A stretch of 64,000 nucleotides of DNA from Paenibacillus sp. HB172176 (GTDB taxonomy: Bacteria; Bacillota; Bacilli; Paenibacillales; Paenibacillaceae), in assembly GCF_011947265.1 (NCBI RefSeq), contig NZ_JAATHD010000004.1, positions 402,963-466,962 of the forward strand. Direction: 5' to 3'. How positions within the stretch are numbered: position 1 is the first letter of the stretch; every line of letters starts with the position of its first letter. A program made the translations under genes and the position numbers. Positions 57,792 to 64,000 of the stretch are shown here, one piece after another. Below the pieces are notes generated by a model. That model made no database searches, had not been told where the DNA came from, and saw nothing but the letters and a program-made list of their open reading frames with translations.

Positions 57792-58797
57792 CGGTTTCGC
57801 CTCCTTCGAAATAGCGACGATAGATATCGTCCAAATTGTACGATTTGCGGCGAATCGCCAGCAATTCACCTTTGGAGGCGGCTTGTCTCGCGATGACCGA
57901 TGTCAGGTCTTCCCGGCAGGAGAGGCGAAGCGAGACGCTGCTGTGGCCTCCGGTTGGACTTGGCATTCTGTAAACGTTTTCCACACCCTCTATCGCCTGG
58001 AGCGCTTCGAAAAGCTCGTCGGAGCAAGCGGCGACCTCGAGTTCGACCACAACGAATTCATCCTCTTGGAGAGAGCTCGCCAGTTCCTCTACGCCGCCGC
58101 AGGCAATCAAGCTTCCTTGCACGAATAATCCGACGCGATCGCAAATCTGCTGCACCTGATGCAGATGATGCGAGGATAACAGCACGGTCAAGCCCTCCTC
58201 CTTGCTGAGCGAGGTAATCAGTTCAAGAAGCTCCGCCACGCCGCTCGGGTCGATGCCTAGCGTCGGCTCGTCGAGTATGATCATCTCGGGCTTCTTGATC
58301 AGCACGTCGGCCAGTCCGAGGCGCTGCCTCATGCCGCGGGAGAAGGTGCCGACCTTCTTGCCGGCGGCGCCGGAGAGGCCGACCTTCCCGAGCAGTCTCT
58401 CCGCGCTCGCGGCGGCGTCCTGCGCGGAAATGCCGTTCAATCTGGCGGTGTAGATCAGATTGTCGGCGCCGCTGCGTTCCTCGTAGAAGCCGATATCGTC
58501 AGGCATGTAACCGACTCTTCGCTTGATCTGAAGCGCGCTGCGCGCCGGATCCATGCCGAGCACGCGAACCTTGCCCGAGGTCGGCTCGGTCAGCCCGAGC
58601 AGCATGAGAATCGTGGTGGTCTTCCCTGCGCCGTTCGGTCCGAGAAGGCCGAAGATTTCCCCGCGTTTGATTTCCAGGTCGAGCCGGTTCACGGCGATAT
58701 TGTCTCCGTACCGCTTGGTCAGACCGGAGAGCGCGATAGCGGCAGCACTGCTCAGTTCAGCGCTTTTGGCGTTGTCTGTCGTATAATCCGTATCCAT
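57781..58797 (-). CDS. ABC transporter ATP-binding protein
   Basis: 338 residues from the ATG at 58797 (GGGAGGCGATAGGG upstream). Walker A GPNGAGKTTT, signature FSRGMRQRLGLADVL, Walker B MIILDEPTLGID and the H-loop SSHHLHQ are all present. A C-terminal extension of about 90 residues is typical of DrrA/CcmA-like ATPases. It drives the ABC-2 permease downstream. The start codon directly follows the stop of the NEW3 gene, which indicates an operon. Confidence 0.93.
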   Translation of the reverse strand: MDTDYTTDNAKSAELSSAAAIALSGLTKRYGDNIAVNRLDLEIKRGEIFGLLGPNGAGKTTTILMLLGLTEPTSGKVRVLGMDPARSALQIKRRVGYMPDDIGFYEERSGADNLIYTARLNGISAQDAAASAERLLGKVGLSGAAGKKVGTFSRGMRQRLGLADVLIKKPEMIILDEPTLGIDPSGVAELLELITSLSKEEGLTVLLSSHHLHQVQQICDRVGLFVQGSLIACGGVEELASSLQEDEFVVVELEVAACSDELFEALQAIEGVENVYRMPSPTGGHSSVSLRLSCREDLTSVIARQAASKGELLAIRRKSYNLDDIYRRYFEGGETDGA

Positions 58798-58799
58798 CC

Positions 58800-59972
58800 C
58801 TATCGCCTCCCGTAACGGCGGAAGAGTCCGTAGAGTATACCCGCGACGGCGACGATGATCAACACGCCGATCCAGCCCCAAAGCGAGGAGGATTTCACCG
58901 CTACGCGAATGGCCGCGTTGGCGGATTTCTGCGCGCTTCCGGCTGTAACGGCAAGCGCGTAGTCGCCGGGCAGCGCCTTTTCGTCCGATTGAATGACCGC
59001 TTGCACGGTGGCTGTCTTGCCGGGATCGAGCGAACGCACGGTCTTCGGCTCGAAGGTGACGCTCCAGTCGGACGGCGTCTGCGCGGACAAGGAGATATCC
59101 TCGAGCGCAACGGAGCCGGAATTGGTGACGGTCATCTCCAGCGTCGTGGAATGCCCCGCCTTCACCGTCGCGTTCAGCCGCTCGTCCGAGGTGCTGAGGG
59201 AAAGGCCGTAGCTGCCAGTCACGACCGCTTCCAGCTTCGTTTCGGCTTGACTGTTCGTGTTCGAGGCGGAGATGGGAATGTCATAAGTCCCGGCCTTGAC
59301 GCCGTCCGGAGGAACGGCAGCGACCTGGATGGTCTGAGATTGGTTAGGACTGACGGTTACGGAGGTGACATTGTTCCCTCCGGAGGAGAAGCGAACATCC
59401 CAGCCGCTGGCCGCGGAGGCGGCGAGCGCGTAAGTCTGATCCTCGGCGGTTTGATTGCGAAGCGTCGTCGTGAAGGTGAAGGTGTCGTCGGCATGGCCTT
59501 CAATATTGGATTGCTCCGCTTCGAGCTTGGTCGTAAACGTTCCTTTCTCGGTAATGTTCACGGATAACGGAAGCGTCGCGCCGCCAGCGTTGACGGTGAA
59601 GCGGTATTCGCCCTTGTCGATCTTGAGCGGGACATCGAGCCTTAGACTCAGCGTTTCGGATTCCCCGCCTTTGACGGCGATTTGGTTCACGGAATGTCCC
59701 CCGGCTGTAAGCTCGCTTGACCAATCATTGGCATTGCCGTCCAGCGCGATGTCCGCTTTCTTCGTCTCGCTGTCATGGTTGATCAGCTCGATGCTGTACG
59801 TAATCGATTCGCCGGGCGATGCGTTAAGCGCGGTATACGGGGTGTACAGCTCCAGCGAGGCTGCGGCGTAGACGGCCGGCGTTCCCGTTCCTGCCTGGAA
59901 CCCCCAAGCGATTGCAATGAGAAGAGCGCAGAGCGCCGTTCTCCGCCATGCATGACTCATGGCCTTTGACAT
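58800..59972 (-). CDS. Secreted, membrane-anchored NEW3-domain protein
   Basis: 390 residues from the ATG at 59972, with AAGGAG nine bases upstream. It has a signal peptide (TALCALLIAIAWGFQAG), three Ig-like NEW3-type domains of about 100 residues (each with a DWS.T/V...P pattern such as PSDWSVTFEP), and a C-terminal membrane anchor (LWGWIGVLIIVAVAGILYGLF) followed by RRYGRR. It sits outside the membrane. It is the first gene of an operon with the ABC-2 exporter and may act as its extracellular accessory; the substrate is unknown. Confidence 0.88.
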   Translation of the reverse strand: MSKAMSHAWRRTALCALLIAIAWGFQAGTGTPAVYAAASLELYTPYTALNASPGESITYSIELINHDSETKKADIALDGNANDWSSELTAGGHSVNQIAVKGGESETLSLRLDVPLKIDKGEYRFTVNAGGATLPLSVNITEKGTFTTKLEAEQSNIEGHADDTFTFTTTLRNQTAEDQTYALAASAASGWDVRFSSGGNNVTSVTVSPNQSQTIQVAAVPPDGVKAGTYDIPISASNTNSQAETKLEAVVTGSYGLSLSTSDERLNATVKAGHSTTLEMTVTNSGSVALEDISLSAQTPSDWSVTFEPKTVRSLDPGKTATVQAVIQSDEKALPGDYALAVTAGSAQKSANAAIRVAVKSSSLWGWIGVLIIVAVAGILYGLFRRYGRR

Positions 59973-60172
59973 GTGAATCATCTCCTTATGGTTCATCGAT
60001 TTCGAGGCGCTCGCAGGCAGCCTTTGCAAGGATTACGAACGAGATTCGGATTTGGATTTAAATAGCCGCCGAAAAATTCAACGGTTTTCAAATTCGAATT
60101 TTTTTGCCATGATAGAGTTATAGACAAGCATGCTTGCTGCCGACAGGGCGGCAAGGATCGGAGGGGATCGGG

Positions 60173-60967
60173 ATGCGTTTGAGGAAGCCGGGGAGAGAAC
60201 GCTTCGCGAAACGAAGGCGTACTGACGAAGGCTTGGCGGGCGAGATGAGGGGGGAACGCCGCTCCGGGGACGAACGCCGAATGAATGCGGCGACTTGCTC
60301 CGGGTCTGCTAAAGGCGACGATGTCGCAGCTGCATCAATCAGAGCCGATGAGGGCAAAGACGAGCCGGCGGGCGTCGATACGGCGAGCTTGCTGCGGGAG
60401 ACGCTGCTTGGCTCCGAGGAAGCCTTTCGCGTCTTCTACGCCCGCTGCGCTCCACTGGTGTTGCGAATCGCGATTCGGATGCTGGAGGACAAAATGGAAG
60501 CGGAGGATGTATGCCATGATGTGCTGCTCGAAGCCATTCGCGGAGGAGACAAGTACAAGGAAGAGAGGGGCTCCGTCGAGGCCTGGCTGGCGATTATGGC
60601 CAAGAGTCGCTGCCTGGACAGGCTCCGGCGAAGACAGAAGCAATCGGTAGTCGATCTGTCTCGCGAAGGCTTGCAAGAGGGACGGAGAGGCCATGTCGCG
60701 ACGCCGGAGGAATCCGTCATTGCGAGCAGCGAAAGGCGCATCGTCAGAGAAGCGCTAGGCGCGCTTCCGTCCGCACAGCGCAATGCGGTCGCGGCGGCCT
60801 ACTTCGAGGACAAGACGCAGAGGCAGATGGCGGAGGATTGGCAGGTGCCGCTCGGAACGGTGAAATCATGGATCAGGTACGGACTTAACAATATGCGCAA
60901 GGAGCTGGCGAAGCGAGGCTGGTCCGGAGCGGAGAGGGGAGAAGATGATGGCGACAGATCGAGATAA
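60173..60967 (+). CDS. ECF-type RNA polymerase sigma factor
   Basis: 264 residues from the ATG at 60173, after GGAGGGG. Region 2 (about 70-150) has FRVFYARCAPLVLRIAIRML, AEDVCHDVLLEA and AWLAIMAKSRCLDRLRRR. Region 4 (about 195-250) has LPSAQRNAVAAAYFEDKTQRQMAEDWQVPLGTVKSWIRYGL. Before region 2 it has an unusually long Arg/Glu-rich extension of about 65 residues that is likely disordered. It probably directs transcription of its own operon. The anti-sigma gene overlaps its end by 23 bp. Confidence 0.92.
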   Translation: MRLRKPGRERFAKRRRTDEGLAGEMRGERRSGDERRMNAATCSGSAKGDDVAAASIRADEGKDEPAGVDTASLLRETLLGSEEAFRVFYARCAPLVLRIAIRMLEDKMEAEDVCHDVLLEAIRGGDKYKEERGSVEAWLAIMAKSRCLDRLRRRQKQSVVDLSREGLQEGRRGHVATPEESVIASSERRIVREALGALPSAQRNAVAAAYFEDKTQRQMAEDWQVPLGTVKSWIRYGLNNMRKELAKRGWSGAERGEDDGDRSR

Positions 60968-61796
60968 CGAATGGTCGGGAGGCGGCTGCGCCAAAGGATA
61001 CGGCGAACAAGAATGGATCGACCTTATTCTCGGCAAACAGGCGGAAAGCGTGGAGCGGGCCATGCGGAGCCATCTCTCCTCCTGTCCAGCATGCGATGCG
61101 CAATACCGGGAATGGCGGGAGCTTCTGGCCGTCGAGGAGGTTCCCGAGACAGCCGGGGAAGCCTGGGAGCATGAGCAAGAAGGAAGCGGGCAGCGCATGG
61201 TCGAGAGCGGCAAAGAGCTCGCGCACGAGCGGACGGCGGATGCCCGGACCTTGCTGCCGCCCACCCGTTATCAATCGCTGCTCGGCGAAGTGTCGAAGCT
61301 GAAGCGGCGGAGCAGGCGCAAGCGCTGGGGCGTCGCGCTCGCCTTGCCGGCATTCGCGGCCGCGGTCATTGTCGCGCTCACGCTCTTCCTCCCCGCCGGA
61401 GACGGAAAACCGGCATCGCGAATCGATGAATACGTGATGCGGCAGGAGCCCGCCGCGCTTGCCGTTCTACGGAACGAGAACACGTCGAAGTATCGAATCG
61501 CGGCGGCCGAAGGTCGTGCGGGAGAAGGCTATCTATGGTTCAATGTGAGTAACAATGAGGCATTCCTGCTGCTCGACCGTTTGACAAGCGGAGACGAGGT
61601 TGACTATCAGGCCTGGGCGATTACGGGAGATCGGCGCGACAGCCTCGGACTGATCACGCTCTCCGGCACGCAGGGACATCTCTACATGAGGACGGATTTG
61701 CTGCGCATGGCGGATACGATCGCGCTTAGCGCCGAGCCGAAGGGAGGCAGCCCGCAGCCGACGACGGAGCAAATGGTTTTGCTTGTGCTGCAATGA
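60945..61796 (+). CDS. Anti-sigma factor with zinc-binding domain (RskA type)
   Basis: 283 residues (either of two adjacent ATGs; GAGGGGAGAAG upstream). The zinc anti-sigma motif His-x3-Cys-x2-Cys is seen as HLSSCPAC near residue 45. One membrane segment lies near 130-152 (GVALALPAFAAAVIVALTLFLP), and the extracellular RskA-like C-terminal domain follows. It holds the sigma factor at the membrane until a signal releases it. It is translationally coupled to the sigma gene. Confidence 0.92.
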   Translation: MMATDRDNEWSGGGCAKGYGEQEWIDLILGKQAESVERAMRSHLSSCPACDAQYREWRELLAVEEVPETAGEAWEHEQEGSGQRMVESGKELAHERTADARTLLPPTRYQSLLGEVSKLKRRSRRKRWGVALALPAFAAAVIVALTLFLPAGDGKPASRIDEYVMRQEPAALAVLRNENTSKYRIAAAEGRAGEGYLWFNVSNNEAFLLLDRLTSGDEVDYQAWAITGDRRDSLGLITLSGTQGHLYMRTDLLRMADTIALSAEPKGGSPQPTTEQMVLLVLQ

Positions 61797-61978
61797 TGGC
61801 TTATGTCGCATGGATAATGGAGAAGACAGATGAGCATGCGCTTCGGACCCTTGTCGGATTGGACAGCTTGAATGAATTTCGGAATTATGACAACACTTGT
61901 CAGTATTAAGCGATATGATATTGGCAAGCCCGCCATGATGGGCGGTTGATCTTATTCAAGGAAACGGAGTGGATTCGC

Positions 61979-62467
61979 ATGTCAGGAGTCATTGAAATGA
62001 AAGAGCTTCTTTTTCAGGAGCTAACGCTCATCGCAAGAACATCCCTCAAACTGATTGGCAAATTGGAAGGTGAAAATTGGACATATCGGCCGCAAGCGAA
62101 TATGCGATCGATGGAGGAGCTGGTTCATCATCTCGTCGCGATTCCTTCGGTGGATTTGCTCATTCTTCAGGAGAACGGGCGGGAGACGGTTCGCGCCATG
62201 GAAGAGTCCGTTGAGGCCGAGGGACACAGCAAAGAAGCGCTGTCAGCCGTGCTTGATAAGGGAATGAACGATTTGCGCGCTTATATGGAGGGGCTGTCCG
62301 ACGAAGAGTTCCTCCACAAGGAGACGGCGCCGTTCTATATTGATCATCCTACAAAACAGGCGAAATGGCTGATTGAGATCGTCACTCATTTGCAGCATCA
62401 CCGGGCGCAGCTGTTCCAATACGTGAAGGCGCTTGGGCATGACGTAAATATGTTTGATTTGTATTAG
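61979..62467 (+). CDS. DinB/YfiT-family putative metalloenzyme
   Basis: About 162 residues from the ATG at 61979 (AACGGAGTGG upstream). It is a four-helix bundle of the DinB superfamily: LIARTSLKLIGKLEGENWTYRP, then EELVHHLVAIPSVD (first His cluster), and EIVTHLQHHRAQLFQYVKALG (second His cluster). The histidines would bind a metal. In Gram-positive bacteria these are often thiol transferases (bacillithiol-dependent) or damage-inducible proteins. The specific role cannot be told. Confidence 0.88.
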   Translation: MSGVIEMKELLFQELTLIARTSLKLIGKLEGENWTYRPQANMRSMEELVHHLVAIPSVDLLILQENGRETVRAMEESVEAEGHSKEALSAVLDKGMNDLRAYMEGLSDEEFLHKETAPFYIDHPTKQAKWLIEIVTHLQHHRAQLFQYVKALGHDVNMFDLY

Positions 62468-62552
62468 TGCATGTATGCAAACACGCTCTGGCGGCTGCGG
62501 CCTATGAGATGATAAGGCTCTATGAAACGACCGAAGAATGGAGGGAATATCT

Positions 62553-63020
62553 ATGAAGAAGGCGGCGCCGAAGCTGCCTCTGACGCTGGAGGAAAGGCAG
62601 CTGTTGAGGCGGGAAGGACGAACGATTCATGAAATCGCGGGCATGAGTCCCCAGGAGCTTTCCATCATGCTTCAAGTTCCGGAAGAGCGGGCGAGGCAGC
62701 TCCGGGGGCTGGCTGAATTCCAGGCCGTTCCCTCCATCGGACCGAAGGTGGCTCAGAGAGTGGCGGATATGGGCTATCATTCGCTCCAGGATTTGGCGGA
62801 GCGAAGCGGCCCGGAGTTGATCGACGAGTGGGAGCGGCAATGCGGCTACTGGGAGGATCCCTGCCTGGAGGATGCCTATTGGTGCTTGGCGCATCATGCC
62901 CGCCATCCCGGGAGCGAGCGGAAATGGCATGACTTCACGGAGGAGCGCAAGGCTTATCGCGCGCGGCACGGCTATCCTGCCGAGAGGCCGACGAAGGCCT
63001 GGCACGAGATGGAGCGTTGA
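62553..63020 (+). CDS. Helix-hairpin-helix Cdd1-like protein
   Basis: 155 residues from the ATG at 62553 (GGAGGGAA upstream). It has a helix-hairpin-helix DNA-binding element (VPSIGPKVAQRVADMGYHSLQDLAERSG) and a C-terminal part with conserved Cys, Trp and His (CGYWEDPCLEDAYWCLAHHARHPG). This is the pattern of the so-called pathogenicity-locus Cdd1 family, of unknown function; DNA repair is a guess from the helix-hairpin-helix. Confidence 0.88.
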   Translation: MKKAAPKLPLTLEERQLLRREGRTIHEIAGMSPQELSIMLQVPEERARQLRGLAEFQAVPSIGPKVAQRVADMGYHSLQDLAERSGPELIDEWERQCGYWEDPCLEDAYWCLAHHARHPGSERKWHDFTEERKAYRARHGYPAERPTKAWHEMER

Positions 63021-63172
63021 GAGAGCGGGATGAAATCCCGAGAGTTTACGATAGGGTCGTAGCAGGCAGACAGGAGACGATAGGACGGCAGCAGATTGCA
63101 TACAGAGTGCAAACAAAGTGCAACCAAGGTGACAGATTTATACTCATTCGGAAGGGGGGGCGGTGATTAGCC

Positions 63173-63694
63173 TTGAGAAAATTACGTTATCAGGTGGCCT
63201 GCAGTCTTGACGGCTATATTGCAGGAGCCCAAGACGAGTTTGATTGGATCGTAGAGGAGCCGTCATTTGATTTCGAAGCGCTTCACGCGCAGTTTGATAC
63301 GATTGTTATGGGGCGCCGAACCTATGAAATCGTGCATGCGATGGGCGAGAGGTTTCCCGGCAAGCGGGTGATCGTGGCCTCGAAGTCGCTTCGCCAAGAA
63401 GAGCATCCCGAGGTTGAAGTAGTGGGCGAAGAGCTGGAGGCGAGGGTACGCGAGCTTCGGGAGCAGCCGGGCCTGGATATCTGGCTGTACGGCGGTGGGG
63501 AGCTCTTCTCGAAGCTTCTCGGATGGGGGCTTGTCGATACGGTCGAACCGGCGATTATTCCAATCTTGTTGGGAGGCGGGGTCCCGCTGCTCGCATCAAG
63601 CGGAGTTCGCCAGCGTTTGGAACTAACCTCGCACAAGGTCTATCCGAGCGGGATGGTGCTGCTTGCATACAAGGTGCGAGGGGCTCGAGAGTAG
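63173..63694 (+). CDS. Dihydrofolate reductase-like (RibD C-terminal) protein
   Basis: 173 residues from a TTG at 63173, with GGTGAT five bases upstream. The fold is that of RibD/DHFR-like reductases: QVACSLDGYIAGAQDEFDWI, TIVMGRRTYEIVHAMG, then the nucleotide loop WLYGGGELFSKLL and ILLGGGVPLL. It probably reduces a small molecule with NAD(P)H. True folate activity is not expected for this group, and no partner gene suggests the substrate. Confidence 0.9.
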   Translation: MRKLRYQVACSLDGYIAGAQDEFDWIVEEPSFDFEALHAQFDTIVMGRRTYEIVHAMGERFPGKRVIVASKSLRQEEHPEVEVVGEELEARVRELREQPGLDIWLYGGGELFSKLLGWGLVDTVEPAIIPILLGGGVPLLASSGVRQRLELTSHKVYPSGMVLLAYKVRGARE

Positions 63695-63747
63695 TATATC
63701 TTCTGAAATTAGTTAACCTATATAATTTGAACTAAAGAAATCGATAG

Positions 63748-64000
63748 TTACATCCTGACACAAAGCCGATCGATAATGGAACTTGGATTTTTCATAATTT
63801 CGTCCATGAACAATCCGACGTTTTTTCGGATGTCGGCAACGGTGTGATAGAACACATTGTTGATTACATTGGATTTCAGCCATTTCCATAGCCCTTCAAC
63901 AATATTCAACTGCGGGCTGTAAGGCGGCAGAAACACCAATTCGAGTCGACCATTCAGTTCGTCCAGGAACGGTTGGAGCAGCTTGGCGTGATGAATCCGG
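63748..64000 (-). mobile_element. IS630-type transposase, 3' part, continues past right edge
   Basis: The frame on the minus strand is open from 64000 and reads RIHHAKLLQPFLDELNGR, then LELVFLPPYSPQLNIVEGLW with the final catalytic Glu, and ends LCVRM at 63748. This is the end of the DDE domain of IS630/Tc1-like transposases (the Asp before RIHHAK lies at or beyond the edge). The insertion ends near 63.74 kb; the terminal repeat could not be delimited. Confidence 0.88.

Overview
The window looks like a Paenibacillus-type chromosome (moderately high-GC, spore-forming Firmicute). The reasons are strong AGGAGG-type ribosome binding sites, many YesM/YesN sensor-regulator pairs beside LplABC-type sugar ABC importers without an ATPase gene, many AraC regulators, Gram-positive lipoprotein signals, and a dense population of intergenic repeats. 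No rRNA, tRNA, CRISPR or prophage was recognised.

Layout. 1-6.3 kb: the 3' part of an AraC regulator, a secreted LRR/copper-amine-oxidase-like/MORN protein, rhaM, a secreted duplicated-domain protein, and a yesN gene whose end has been cut off and joined to a GH43 beta-xylosidase remnant. 7.2-13.8 kb: yesM, a sugar-binding lipoprotein, two permeases and a GH88 unsaturated uronyl hydrolase. 14.1-19.7 kb: a tripartite tricarboxylate transporter (TctC-TctB-TctA), a cytoplasmic sulfatase and a ROK repressor, with a palindromic operator over the promoter. 19.8-24.1 kb: an AraC regulator divergent from lacZ. 24.5-31 kb: an ABC exporter, RNase HI, a PAS histidine kinase, an AraC regulator and an LrgA/LrgB-like pair. 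31.3-34.4 kb: a persulfide (reactive sulfur) operon, comprising TusA-rhodanese, rhodanese-persulfide dioxygenase, TusA, a CstR-type CsoR repressor and DsrE, with four matching inverted-repeat operators. 34.7-42.4 kb: yesN, SGNH hydrolase, yesM, then two LplB/LplC permeases and a binding lipoprotein. 42.6-48.4 kb: a membrane protein, mntH, an ArsR regulator with a double SRPBCC protein, and a WYL regulator. 49.2-55.4 kb: a second LplABC set with a membrane-anchored AraC regulator. 56.1-61.8 kb: a decayed golvesin-domain gene, a NEW3/ABC-2 transporter operon, and an ECF sigma factor with its anti-sigma factor. 62-64 kb: DinB, Cdd1-like and DHFR-like genes, then the end of an IS630-type transposase.

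How the genes work together. Most of the window is carbohydrate scavenging: two-component or AraC sensors switch on nearby importers, and cytoplasmic enzymes (GH88, beta-galactosidase, sulfatase) finish the oligosaccharides. The sulfur operon is a self-contained stress module.

The most unusual signal is outside the genes. At least six intergenic regions carry a roughly 185-bp array of four short dyad motifs laid out as motif - 50 bp - motif - about 60 bp - motif - 50 bp - motif. The motif sequence differs between families while the geometry stays the same. A related family repeats every 51 bp at four loci and keeps its stems paired although the stem sequence changes. I do not recognise these elements.
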